Origin: Lachnospiraceae bacterium
GTDB taxonomy: Bacteria; Bacillota; Clostridia; Lachnospirales; Lachnospiraceae
Reading direction: 5' to 3'
DNA length: 40,470 nucleotides
Assembly: GCA_015057055.1 (NCBI GenBank)
Contig: SVFE01000021.1
Span: 1-40,470, forward strand
Shown: piece by piece, positions 32,316-40,470 of the stretch
Position numbering within the stretch: position 1 is the first letter of the stretch
How the letters are laid out: each line of letters begins with the position of its first letter
Translations under genes and position numbers: made by a program
Notes under the pieces: generated by a model
The model's input: the letters and a program-made list of their open reading frames with translations, nothing else
The model's database searches: none
Told to the model about the DNA's origin: nothing

Positions 32316-34646
32316 TTAGTACGAAATATTATTCAGTTCCGTTACTTCAAATGTTTCCATATCCATGGCCACACAAAGCGGCATATTACTGAAATCGTAC
32401 ATATACATTACAAGCTGGTCATTTACAACCTGCAAGTCATTTGCATACCAATAGTTGTAATCCACGTCCTCGTAGAAGTTAAGAACTACTTCCTCGCCGG
32501 TGGTTACATCCACACGCACCAAGTCTTCTCTGTCATTTGCAGTATAGAAGATATAATTCTCATAGAATGCCACCATGTAAGTATCGTAATTCAAACCATA
32601 ATGGGAATTTCCGAGCTGAATGCGGTTTCCGTCAAGGTCCATTGCATACGCGGTTACTTCCACGGTGTAATCATCATACATAACGTAGAACAGATAATCT
32701 CCGCATACGCGAACCACGTCTACCTCATATGCATAATCATTGTAATGAACATAGCCCAAATCTTCTCCGGTATAAGCATCCAACACTTCCCAGGTATATC
32801 CGTCAAAAACATATACATACGTATCGTCTACATCATAAGCAAATGTGCTGTATTCCCAGATTTCCTGGATGTTTCCGCTAAAGTCACACATGCGAAGGGA
32901 AGAATAGTCCGTATAATATACCATATCATTTTCTACGATAATGGTGCTGGCTGCATAACCGTCATCCAACACAGTTACCTGTCCGTCCAAGGTTGCCATA
33001 CAAAGCTGAGCATTTCCGGAGTTCGTTTCTATGGAATAGAAAATCTTATCTCCGGACATTACAAGACGTATCAGACTACCATCCACGTCAACAATCCGCT
33101 CCGGTGCCGCTCCGCTCAAAAGGTCATCATTGGAAATACCGTAAATATCTCCGCCGATATCCGTTATAAAATAGCCATTGTCACCGCTCATATACCAGCC
33201 GCTGTGATTTTCACCCGGAAAGTTGGTTCCGGGAACAGTTCCGGAAGTAACAGAGGTATCCGGCGTTGTGGTTGTTGTGCCGGTATCCGGTTCCGGTTCT
33301 GCAGGCGCAGAAGCAAAATAGTTGTTTTCCAAGGTATCTGCATCTTCCATGGAGATATCATCCGCACCGCTGACAACTCCCCAGCCGGCATCATAAATTG
33401 CAGCATCTTCTCCGTTATAGCAAATCATAAACACAAAATTCTCGGTTGTGCTGTATCCGCCGTTATAAATATCTTCTTCTTCCTCAATCTCCAGTGCATA
33501 GAATACGCCGTCCTCAGCTTCTGCAAGCAGTGCTTCCACATTATCCGCACCGATTTCATCTTCTGCTTCATCAAGGTCCATTTCCTCTACGGAATACTGA
33601 CCCTTGATATAATTTTCCTGAGCAGAATAAATTTCGTAGAAAGTTCCGTCTTCCATGAAATAATATTCAATTCCGTCGTCGGTCTCCCATGCGCTTCCTT
33701 CTACTTCCAGTTCAATGGGCTCTTTTACAATAATGGTACAGGTATATTCTTCCGATGTGGAAAGCAAACCAAAAAGTGCCGGTGCTGTGGAAATCGTAAG
33801 AACGGTTTCTCCTTCTTCCAAACCTTCCAGTGTGAATTTACCGCCCTTTCCTTCCTCTACGGAAACGATGGATTCATCTTCTACAGACCAAACCAATTCC
33901 GGCTTATCCAATACCAGATAATTGATGATGCTGAGCGTTTCTTCCTCGCCGATATGTACGGTCAGTTCCGTTGCATCCAATTCCAACACATTATCTTCCT
34001 GGAAAATAATCACTGCAAGAACACCGAGTGCTGCCACGATAAGAAGGCAGATGATAATGATTACCGCAACCAAACCACCTTTTCCTTTTTTCTTTTCGCC
34101 CGATGCCCCGTTTGTTCCGGTAACATAGGAAGGTGCCACCGCGACATTATTCATCGGCGGCATGTTCATTCCCGGCTGTCCCATAGGGGGCATACCCATT
34201 CCCGGCTGCTGGAATCCGTTATTCATAGGTGCCGCAGGCGTGGGATTTACCGGTGTTACAGGCGCAGCTGCCGGCTGTTCATTTACCACAGGGGCGGCAG
34301 GCGCAGGATTTACCGGCGTTACAGGCGCAGCTGCCGGCTGTTCATTTACCACAGGGGCGGCAGGCGCGGGATTTACCGGCGCTACAGGTGCAGCTGCCGG
34401 CTGTTCATTTGCCACAGGGGCGGCAGGCGCGGGATTTACCGGCGCTACAGGTGCAGCTGCCGGCTGTTCATTTACCACAGGGGCGGCAGGCGCGGGATTT
34501 ACCGGCGCTACAGGCGCAGCTGCCGGCTGTTCATTTGCCACAGGTGCTGCAGGCGCAACCGGAAACTGGTAACCGCACTGGTTACAGAATTTCGTCGTAG
34601 CACCATTGGCTTTACCGCACAGCGGACAAGATTTCATGTTATCCAT
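32316..34646 (-). CDS. Zinc-ribbon, TM, Big-domain and propeller-like membrane protein
   Basis: This 776-residue protein starts with a zinc ribbon (C7, C10, C21, C24). A cytoplasmic Pro/Ala-rich linker follows with about five copies of a 21-residue unit (about 31-140), then a methionine/proline stretch (about 140-170). After a lysine-rich segment comes one membrane span (about 190-215). Outside are a Big-like domain (about 221-308) and a module (about 315-445) with EYYFMEDGTFYEIYS. Both closely resemble the ectodomain of the two TIR proteins at 10.4-13.5 kb. A Thr/Pro spacer leads to a C-terminal region (about 480-776) with repeated YFITDIGGDIYG- and MVYYTDYSS-type strands, compatible with a DUF5050-like beta-propeller. 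It has a good ribosome binding site (GAGAGGAG), promoter and terminator of its own. The function is unknown; an envelope sensor is plausible. Confidence 0.82.
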   Translation of the reverse strand: MDNMKSCPLCGKANGATTKFCNQCGYQFPVAPAAPVANEQPAAAPVAPVNPAPAAPVVNEQPAAAPVAPVNPAPAAPVANEQPAAAPVAPVNPAPAAPVVNEQPAAAPVTPVNPAPAAPVVNEQPAAAPVTPVNPTPAAPMNNGFQQPGMGMPPMGQPGMNMPPMNNVAVAPSYVTGTNGASGEKKKGKGGLVAVIIIICLLIVAALGVLAVIIFQEDNVLELDATELTVHIGEEETLSIINYLVLDKPELVWSVEDESIVSVEEGKGGKFTLEGLEEGETVLTISTAPALFGLLSTSEEYTCTIIVKEPIELEVEGSAWETDDGIEYYFMEDGTFYEIYSAQENYIKGQYSVEEMDLDEAEDEIGADNVEALLAEAEDGVFYALEIEEEEDIYNGGYSTTENFVFMICYNGEDAAIYDAGWGVVSGADDISMEDADTLENNYFASAPAEPEPDTGTTTTTPDTSVTSGTVPGTNFPGENHSGWYMSGDNGYFITDIGGDIYGISNDDLLSGAAPERIVDVDGSLIRLVMSGDKIFYSIETNSGNAQLCMATLDGQVTVLDDGYAASTIIVENDMVYYTDYSSLRMCDFSGNIQEIWEYSTFAYDVDDTYVYVFDGYTWEVLDAYTGEDLGYVHYNDYAYEVDVVRVCGDYLFYVMYDDYTVEVTAYAMDLDGNRIQLGNSHYGLNYDTYMVAFYENYIFYTANDREDLVRVDVTTGEEVVLNFYEDVDYNYWYANDLQVVNDQLVMYMYDFSNMPLCVAMDMETFEVTELNNISY
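34231..34560 (-). repeat. 63-bp tandem repeat coding for Pro/Ala-rich units
   Basis: Five nearly identical 63-base units plus a partial sixth encode the 21-residue unit PAPAAPVVNEQPAAAPVAPVN (with A/V and T variants). The period is exact, so copy number can vary by slippage without frameshift. The low divergence suggests recent expansion. Confidence 0.9.
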
Positions 34647-34721
34647 TCTTATTCTCCTCTCACGTATATCATATTATTCTCGTTTAAGTCTTCCGACTGA
34701 ATTTAAATCCACTTATGAGTA

Positions 34722-34751
34722 AGCATACCATTTTTCCATGCCATAATTCAA
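34722..34751 (-). promoter_or_regulatory. Predicted promoter of the zinc-ribbon/Big protein gene
   Basis: TTGAAT (34746-34751) and TATGCT (34722-34727) on the minus strand are 18 bases apart, about 75 bases before the start codon. Confidence 0.5.
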
Positions 34752-34791
34752 CCTTTTTAGGAAAAAACCTTGTATTTTCCACATTTTTCCC

Positions 34792-37700
34792 TCAATCCTC
34801 TTCGTACAAAACGGCCATGGTCTCCAATAATTTCTTTGTCTGCTCCAAAAGGAGGATTTCATCTTTTTCCACCAAACCATCAATTTCATAGCGCAGCAAA
34901 AACTCCGGAATCCCCTTCGTCTGCAGACGCAAATCTCCGGCGTATTCATTTAACAGAACCGGAATCTGCGTCAGATTTACCGGCGCATCCTTTTGCATAA
35001 CCACCCTGATGCGTCCGACTTTCCCGCGAATCTCCGTGATATATAGTTCCTTGGCCCGCACTTTCAAAAGGGCAATTGCCAGCAGATGCTCTGCCTGAGG
35101 CGGTACCTCACCGAAACGGTCCCGTAGTTCATCCCGCATCTCTTCATAATCATTCTCGCCGGCAATGGATGCAATCCTTTTATAAATGTCCAGTTTTTGC
35201 ACTTCATTGACAATATAGGTCTCCGGCAAATAGGCATCCACATCCAAATCCACCGTGACCTGTTTCGTCCCGGTTTCGGAAATACCCTTTTCCTCCTTCA
35301 CCGCCGCTTCCAGCATTTTGCAATACAAATCGTACCCTACCGCCTGCATGTGACCGTGCTGCTGCCGGCCCAGGATATTTCCGGCGCCCCGGATTTCCAA
35401 ATCCCGCATTGCAATCTTAAAGCCGCTTCCAAGGTCAGTAAATTCTTTGATTGCCATAAGACGTTTTTCCGCAATTTCTTTGAGCACTTTATTTTTCCGG
35501 TACATCAGAAAAGCGAAGGAAGTCCGGTTGGAACGTCCGACTCTTCCCCGGAGCTGATATAACTGCGAAAGCCCCAGATTATCCGAATCATGCACAATCA
35601 TCGTATTCGCATTGGGGATATCCAATCCGGTCTCAATGATGGTCGTGGACACCAGTACATCGATTTCCCGATTGACAAAATCCATCATGATGTTTTCCAG
35701 TTCCGTCTCCTTCATTTGTCCGTGGGCAAATGCCACCCTGGCTTCCGGAACCATATTTGCCACCTTGGCTGCCGTTTCCGCGATTCCTTCCACCCGGTTA
35801 AATACATAATAGACCTGGCCGTCGCGGCTCAGTTCCCGCAGTATCGCTTCCCGGACCATCTCCTCATTATACTCCATGACATAGGTCTGTATCGGCTGCC
35901 GGTCCTGAGGCGCTTCTTCCAATATACTCATATCCCGAATGCCGATAAGGCTCATATGAAGGGTTCTTGGAATCGGCGTTGCCGTCAGGGTAAGGACATC
36001 TACATTTTCCTTCATCTGCTTGATTTTTTCCTTGTGGCTCACGCCAAAGCGCTGTTCCTCATCTACAATCAGAAGGCCCAAATCCGCAAACGCTACGTCC
36101 TTGGACAAAAGCCGGTGGGTGCCAATCACAATATCCACCAGTCCCTTTTTTAAATCCGTCAGGGTTTTCTTGTTTTCCCCCGGAGTACAGAAACGGGACA
36201 ACATTTCAATCCGTACCGGATAGTCCTTCATTCTCTGGCGGAAGGTGTTGAAATGCTGCTGCGCAAGGATGGTGGTCGGCACCAGATAAGCCACCTGTTT
36301 TCCCTCCTGCACCGCCTTAAATGCCGCACGTATTGCTACCTCCGTCTTACCGTAGCCCACATCACCGCAAATCAGACGGTCCATGATTTTCGTGCTTTCC
36401 ATATCATCTTTGGTGGCCGCAATGGCAGTCAGCTGATCTTCCGTCTCCTCAAAAGGAAACATTTCCTCAAACTCTTTCTGCCACACCGTATCCCGTTCAA
36501 AACAAAATCCCTGTTTTTGGTTTCGCACCGCATAGAGATGCACCAGTTCCTTTGCCACTTCCTTGGTGGCATTTTGTACCTTGGTCTTGGTTTTTGTCCA
36601 CTCCTGAGTACCCAGTTTGTTAAGTTTCGGCGCCTTGCCTTCCTTGGAGGCATAAAGCTGAATCATGTCCAGTGAGGTTGCAAGTACATACAGATTCCCG
36701 CCGTCGCGGTACTCTATCTTCATGTAATCCTTCAGCACCCTGTCCACCGGCACCTTTTCAATTCCCCGGTAAATGCCCAGTCCGTAATTTTCATGAATGA
36801 CATAATCACCCACTTTTAATTCCCCGTAGCTTTGCACCTTCTGCCCGCCGGTATATTTGGGTTTTCTTCTTTTCTTTTTTCGCTCCGGTCCGAAAATATC
36901 CGATTCCGGAATCATGATAAATTTTATTTCCGGATATTCAAATCCTTTCCTTATACTTCCGTAAAAGGTTACAATCTCTCCGTTTTGCAAAATCTTATCC
37001 GCGTTTTCCGTGTAACTTGCAGTTACGCCTTGCTCGGTAATATCAGCCGCAAGACGGGTGGCCCTGGTTCTGGAGGTGGACAAAATAACCACCTTGTACC
37101 CCATGCTTTTATATTTTTTCAATTCGGAAATCAACGTGGAAAAACTGCCGTTAAAGGACGAAACGCTTCGAGCGGAAATCATATAAGAGGCATCAAAAGT
37201 AAGCTGCCCGTCTCCCGTTTCCATCCCGGAAAATGCCGCCACTTTCATCTGCCCCATCCGGGCAAATGTCTCTTCCACACTTTTTAAAATTTTAATCTGC
37301 CCCGGCAGTACATAACCCTTTTCCAAACGGGCGCTCATGCTGTCCGCAAATTCCATTTCCACAGCGCCGGCATGCTCTCTTAATTTTGCGGTTTCATCCA
37401 GCAAAAGAACCGTTTTATCCTTGGAAAACAAATCCAAAAAAGTGCCTGTTTTATCATAAAAATAATGGATATAACTCTCTAAATTAATTCCGATATCCGC
37501 CTCTGTAAGCTGCATGGAAAGTTCTTCCAAAAGCATTTTTATCCGATGGGCTTCCTCGGTCTTAAACTCTTTGCGGAAAGCTTCCTCCAAAGCCTTCCCT
37601 TCTTTTTCCAGTTTTTTATAGCCCTCCAGTTTCCGGTTTTCGGAAAGCACCATTTCCGTTCCCGGGAAAATGGTCACTTCCTGAAGCACTTCTACGGAAC

Positions 37701-38328
37701 GCTGGCTTAGAAGGTCAAAACTCCGAATGGATTCCACTTCATCGCCCCAAAGTTCAATCCGGACAGGATTGTCCGCCGTCAAATCAAATATATCAATAAT
37801 CCCGCCCCGAATAGAAAACTGTCCCCGGTCTTCCACCTGATAATTTTTCTCGTATCCCATGGAAACCAGTTTGTAAGCCACTGCACTTTCCGAAGCAAGG
37901 GCTCCCACGGAAAGTGTAATGCAGTGCTCCTCCAAAATTCCCTTGGGAAGCATGGGACTCATAAGCGCATCCAAAGTCGTTACCACCGTTACCTGCTCCC
38001 CCGAAAGCACGCGCTTCACTACCCGCATGCGGTCCATCGCAAGCTGCTTTCCGTTAATATCCGCCTGATAAAAAATTAAATCCTTTGCCGGATAAAGCAT
38101 CACTTCTTTGTCGTAAAAAGAGTATTCCTCATAAATCTCTCTTGCACGTTTTTCCGAGTACGTGACAATAATAGCGGCATCCCAGGGAGCCGCCAAAGCA
38201 TTCATAATATGCAGTTTTTCCGAATCCACACAACCACTGATTTGTATGGACTTTTGTCCGCTACGGAGCTTTTCCTCCGCTTTTGCAAACCATTTTAATT
38301 CCCGCAGGGGATTTTTCAACAATTCCAT
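34792..38328 (-). CDS. mfd: Transcription-repair coupling factor
   Basis: The 1178-residue protein removes stalled RNA polymerase and recruits UvrA to damaged DNA. In order it shows a UvrB-homology region, an RNA-polymerase-interacting CarD-like domain (about 500-560, GDYVIHENYGLGIYRGIEKV), a RecG-like translocase with Walker A GDVGYGKTE (near 655) and DEEQ box (near 756), and a TRCF C-terminal domain. Length is normal. It lies 27 bases after pth, and is the last gene of that operon. AGAGG precedes the ATG. No clear terminator is visible in the gap to the next gene. Confidence 0.96.
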   Translation of the reverse strand: MELLKNPLRELKWFAKAEEKLRSGQKSIQISGCVDSEKLHIMNALAAPWDAAIIVTYSEKRAREIYEEYSFYDKEVMLYPAKDLIFYQADINGKQLAMDRMRVVKRVLSGEQVTVVTTLDALMSPMLPKGILEEHCITLSVGALASESAVAYKLVSMGYEKNYQVEDRGQFSIRGGIIDIFDLTADNPVRIELWGDEVESIRSFDLLSQRSVEVLQEVTIFPGTEMVLSENRKLEGYKKLEKEGKALEEAFRKEFKTEEAHRIKMLLEELSMQLTEADIGINLESYIHYFYDKTGTFLDLFSKDKTVLLLDETAKLREHAGAVEMEFADSMSARLEKGYVLPGQIKILKSVEETFARMGQMKVAAFSGMETGDGQLTFDASYMISARSVSSFNGSFSTLISELKKYKSMGYKVVILSTSRTRATRLAADITEQGVTASYTENADKILQNGEIVTFYGSIRKGFEYPEIKFIMIPESDIFGPERKKKRRKPKYTGGQKVQSYGELKVGDYVIHENYGLGIYRGIEKVPVDRVLKDYMKIEYRDGGNLYVLATSLDMIQLYASKEGKAPKLNKLGTQEWTKTKTKVQNATKEVAKELVHLYAVRNQKQGFCFERDTVWQKEFEEMFPFEETEDQLTAIAATKDDMESTKIMDRLICGDVGYGKTEVAIRAAFKAVQEGKQVAYLVPTTILAQQHFNTFRQRMKDYPVRIEMLSRFCTPGENKKTLTDLKKGLVDIVIGTHRLLSKDVAFADLGLLIVDEEQRFGVSHKEKIKQMKENVDVLTLTATPIPRTLHMSLIGIRDMSILEEAPQDRQPIQTYVMEYNEEMVREAILRELSRDGQVYYVFNRVEGIAETAAKVANMVPEARVAFAHGQMKETELENIMMDFVNREIDVLVSTTIIETGLDIPNANTMIVHDSDNLGLSQLYQLRGRVGRSNRTSFAFLMYRKNKVLKEIAEKRLMAIKEFTDLGSGFKIAMRDLEIRGAGNILGRQQHGHMQAVGYDLYCKMLEAAVKEEKGISETGTKQVTVDLDVDAYLPETYIVNEVQKLDIYKRIASIAGENDYEEMRDELRDRFGEVPPQAEHLLAIALLKVRAKELYITEIRGKVGRIRVVMQKDAPVNLTQIPVLLNEYAGDLRLQTKGIPEFLLRYEIDGLVEKDEILLLEQTKKLLETMAVLYEED

Positions 38329-38355
38329 GTGAGCCTCTTTTTCTGCATTCTATAC

Positions 38356-38928
38356 TTACTGATTTTTTCCGTTAAACCGGTTCATCGCTTTATCCGCACC
38401 GTCTTCCATAATGGAAAGGGCAGCCTTTCCGGCTCTTTCATAAGTCTCTTCCATCAACGTTACTTCCTCTTTCGGGAAATGTCCCAGAACATAATCTGCC
38501 AAATCATAACCGGAGGGTTTTTCACCCACACCGATTTTCACCCGCAGAAATTCATCGTGTCCCAGGTGAGCAATAATGTTTTTGATTCCGTTATGTCCGC
38601 CGGCGCTTCCTTTTTTTCGGACCCTGAGCTGACCGGGCGCAAGGCTGATATCATCATAAAGAACAATGAGATTTGTCTTTGCATCCACGCGGTAATAATC
38701 CAACAACTCCCGTACGCTTTCACCGCTGAGATTCATAAACGTCTGGGGCTTCGCAAGAATCACCCGCTCGCCGCCGATGATTCCTTTTCCCAAAATCGCC
38801 TTATGCTTTTTTTCTGCGAATACCACGTGATTCTCTTCGGCCAATTTATCCACCGAAGCAAATCCCACATTATGTCTTGTATTCTGATATTTGTTTCCCG
38901 GATTTCCGAGCCCTACTATAATATACAT
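38356..38928 (-). CDS. pth: Peptidyl-tRNA hydrolase
   Basis: The 190-residue enzyme releases peptides from peptidyl-tRNA that drops off the ribosome. Family motifs are MYIIVGLGNPGNKYQNTRHN (1-20, with the catalytic histidine in TRHNVGF), PQTFMNLSG and LYDDISLAPGQLRVRKKGSAGGHNGI. A TTG three codons upstream is in frame, but AAGAAGG is correctly spaced only for the ATG at 38928. It sits 19 bases after a small membrane protein gene and 27 bases before mfd. The pth-mfd pairing is common in Firmicutes. Confidence 0.97.
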   Translation of the reverse strand: MYIIVGLGNPGNKYQNTRHNVGFASVDKLAEENHVVFAEKKHKAILGKGIIGGERVILAKPQTFMNLSGESVRELLDYYRVDAKTNLIVLYDDISLAPGQLRVRKKGSAGGHNGIKNIIAHLGHDEFLRVKIGVGEKPSGYDLADYVLGHFPKEEVTLMEETYERAGKAALSIMEDGADKAMNRFNGKNQ

Positions 38929-38947
38929 ATTCGTCAACCTTCTTTGT

Positions 38948-39448
38948 CTATTCGTTGTTTTGGGATTTCATTGCTTTTCTTTCCATCGGAATATAGTAAA
39001 TCAACAACATAAACAGCGGTTGCTGCCAGAACACTAAAATAATATTTCCCACCAAATGAATGTTGGTAAGCGCAATTCCCAGCAAAAACGCAACCACAGA
39101 TGATGCCACAATAACATTCCTTGCAAACACCGTTTCCTCTTTTGCAATTGTTTTTGCCCTGCGAATTAACCAAAACCACATAATAATTGCGGTAAGAAAT
39201 GCAACAATCAAGGTAACCGCCGCATAAATTCCTGCCACAACAAGAACAAAAAGCCCATTGGCTCCGTCCACCATAATATTGGCCAATGGCGTAAAATCAG
39301 CGCCATCAATGATCACGCCGTCCGGTCGAGCAATCATATGATTTTCCAACATGGATTGTCCGATTTCCCACGCGTATCCCACCGAAAAAAAACTGTTAAT
39401 CAGCACCGCTGCAATCAGTGCGATTTTTCTGATCAAACTTTTCTCCAT
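38948..39448 (-). CDS. Uncharacterised four-helix membrane protein
   Basis: I do not recognise this 166-residue protein. It has four hydrophobic segments (about 8-26, 66-94, 111-128 and 133-153), with an extracytoplasmic loop of about 40 residues between the first two that contains RPDGVIIDGADF. The second segment is followed by positively charged WLIRRAKTIAKEE, which places it inside. AAAGGGACGAA precedes the ATG. It is the first gene of an operon with pth and mfd, so it is co-transcribed with translation and repair functions but need not share their role. Confidence 0.75.
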   Translation of the reverse strand: MEKSLIRKIALIAAVLINSFFSVGYAWEIGQSMLENHMIARPDGVIIDGADFTPLANIMVDGANGLFVLVVAGIYAAVTLIVAFLTAIIMWFWLIRRAKTIAKEETVFARNVIVASSVVAFLLGIALTNIHLVGNIILVFWQQPLFMLLIYYIPMERKAMKSQNNE

Positions 39449-39521
39449 TTCGTCCCTTTCTTTCTTAATTCCTTAATCCCTTGTAAAAATTCTACACAAC
39501 AATTTCCTCTTCTAATATAAA

Positions 39522-39550
39522 ACAGAGGCTGCCGTTTTGGCAACCCCTGT
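39522..39550 (-). terminator. Terminator of the glgD-spoVG unit
   Basis: ACAGAGGCTGCC and GGCAACCCCTGT pair imperfectly around a GTTTT loop. On the minus strand the stem ends in a T-rich TTTTAT. It separates spoVG from the membrane protein-pth-mfd operon. Confidence 0.7.
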
Positions 39551-39566
39551 CCGTAACCCATATTTG

Positions 39567-39833
39567 TTATGCTTCATCCTGCATGGCTTTTTCATAATTT
39601 TCCAAAATCAAGGTCTGAAGCTGCTCTCTTGTTTCCGTATTGATCGGATGAGCAATATCCCGGTAGGTCCCATCTTGTGCCTGCTTGCTCGGCATCGCAA
39701 TAAACAACCCGCGTGTTCCTTCTATTACTTTAATATCGTGCACAACAAACACATTATCAATTGTAATGGATACAACGGCTTTTAACTTTCCGTCCTGTTC
39801 TACCTTGCGCACACGTACATCTGTTATATTCAT
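39567..39833 (-). CDS. spoVG: Septation/sporulation regulator SpoVG
   Basis: The 88-residue protein has the SpoVG signature [33 protein letters not shown] and [15 protein letters not shown]. SpoVG proteins are small nucleic-acid-binding regulators that influence septation, sporulation and capsule or virulence genes. Length is near the family's usual 84-97. AGGGGGT precedes the ATG. It follows glgD by about 27 bases and ends in a terminator, so it is co-transcribed with glycogen genes. Confidence 0.96.
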   Translation of the reverse strand: MNITDVRVRKVEQDGKLKAVVSITIDNVFVVHDIKVIEGTRGLFIAMPSKQAQDGTYRDIAHPINTETREQLQTLILENYEKAMQDEA

Positions 39834-39860
39834 GATGGTACCCCCTTCTTAAATAAAAAA

Positions 39861-40470
39861 CTAAATAACGTATCTCTCGTTCTTTTCCACAACGATTTTA
39901 ATTCCGTCTTCTCCCTTATGGAAAGAATTTGCACGAATGGTATCCCGGCTTTCCACGATACAGTTTTCAATGTATGTGTTGTCTCCGATATAAACATCGT
40001 TCAAAATGATGGAATTTTTAATTGTACAATTGTTACCCACAAATACCTTCTTGAAAATGACTGAATTTTCTACCGTTCCGTTGATAATGCTTCCGCTGGA
40101 AATCAAACTATTCTTTACCTGTACCCCAACATTATATTTCGCAGGCGGAAGGTCATCAATTTTGGAATAAATATCCGGATACTGTTTGAAGAAATAGTTC
40201 CGGATGTCCGGCTTTAAGAAATCCATATTAGTATCGTAGTAATCCTGCACGGTGGAAATATTTTTCCAATAATCCTCCGTCTTGTATGCATAGATTCTCT
40301 TCAAATCCTTGTAACGAATCAGAATATCACTTACGAAATCATAACGATTTTCTTCTGCCGCCTTTTCAATCATTTCGATTAACTGTCTTCTGCGGATTAC
40401 ATAGATACCACAGGAAATAGTATGGGAAGTTGCCTTTACGGGCTTTTCCTCAAATTCACGGATTCTTCCG
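39861..40470 (-). CDS. glgD: Glucose-1-phosphate adenylyltransferase subunit GlgD (C-terminal part)
   Basis: The open frame runs to the window edge, so only the last about 203 codons are present. Upstream of the internal ATG the reading continues as REFEEKPVKATSHTISCGIY, the typical end of the nucleotidyltransferase domain. The rest forms a left-handed beta-helix (VKNSLISSGSIINGTVENS, IKNSIILNDVYIGDNTYIEN). The combination fits the regulatory GlgD subunit of ADP-glucose pyrophosphorylase, used in glycogen synthesis; the catalytic partner GlgC would lie upstream outside the window. It is not safely distinguished from GlgC on this fragment, but the sequence resembles GlgD more. Confidence 0.85.
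   Translation of the reverse strand, partial: GRIREFEEKPVKATSHTISCGIYVIRRRQLIEMIEKAAEENRYDFVSDILIRYKDLKRIYAYKTEDYWKNISTVQDYYDTNMDFLKPDIRNYFFKQYPDIYSKIDDLPPAKYNVGVQVKNSLISSGSIINGTVENSVIFKKVFVGNNCTIKNSIILNDVYIGDNTYIENCIVESRDTIRANSFHKGEDGIKIVVEKNERYVI

Noticed and set aside
34231-34560. Regular repeats that could be taken for a CRISPR array
   Set aside because: The 63-base units are contiguous with no unique spacers and encode an in-frame Pro/Ala repeat; no cas genes are present.
32169-34700. An 843-residue plus-strand frame
   Set aside because: It is antisense to the zinc-ribbon/Big protein gene, is rich in His/Arg/Cys/Tyr as expected from the reverse of a repetitive gene, and has no ribosome binding site or domain.

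Overview
The window looks like chromosomal DNA of an anaerobic, low-to-mid GC, Gram-positive Clostridia, most likely Lachnospiraceae. This rests on strong AGGAGG-type ribosome binding sites, sigma-A type TTGACA/TATAAT promoters, a SAM-I riboswitch in front of metK, the sporulation-associated regulators SpoVT and SpoVG, a GlgD-type glycogen protein, ammonia-dependent AsnA beside AsnS, and an AGCS sodium:amino-acid symporter. The genus cannot be fixed from the sequence alone. Most genes lie on the minus strand. Only an HD-GYP protein, a Y-family polymerase, a small unknown protein and a GH5 glycosidase are on the plus strand.

Layout. 1-10.2 kb is mostly housekeeping: pfkA, an Rpn/PD-(D/E)XK nuclease-family protein, dnaE, metK with its SAM-I riboswitch, an HD-GYP c-di-GMP phosphodiesterase candidate and murA. 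10.4-13.5 kb holds two tandem paralogous membrane proteins. Each has an N-terminal TIR domain, a low-complexity linker, one membrane span, a bacterial Ig-like (Big) domain and a C-terminal module I do not recognise. 13.7-16.7 kb has a LysM/G5/M23 cell-wall peptidase diverging from a DinB-type polymerase. 16.7-19.1 kb is a two-gene operon of a 14-residue-repeat, tail-anchored coiled-coil protein and a flavin reductase-like protein. 19.5-21.1 kb has a small (p)ppGpp synthetase, a small unknown protein and spoVT. 21.2-24.0 kb is a pgaC-pgaD-diguanylate cyclase cluster, a likely c-di-GMP-controlled poly-N-acetylglucosamine module. 24.2-30 kb carries an ABC exporter, an asnS-asnA operon and an AGCS symporter. 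30.2-32.2 kb has a GH5 glycosidase without a signal peptide and a monoacylglycerol-lipase-like hydrolase. 32.3-34.6 kb encodes a zinc-ribbon/TM/Big/propeller-like protein that shares its extracellular module with the two TIR proteins. 34.8-39.4 kb is a membrane protein-pth-mfd operon, and the window closes with spoVG and a partial glgD.

How the genes work together. Two nucleotide second-messenger systems are represented: c-di-GMP (GGDEF protein, HD-GYP protein and the PgaCD effector) and (p)ppGpp (RelQ-like). The most unusual content is the group of three single-pass proteins at 10.4-13.5 and 32.3-34.6 kb. They carry different cytoplasmic heads (TIR, TIR, zinc ribbon) on the same Big-plus-unknown ectodomain. 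This looks like a modular envelope-sensing family whose TIR members have a topology opposite to that of animal Toll-like receptors. Function is inferred only from domain architecture.
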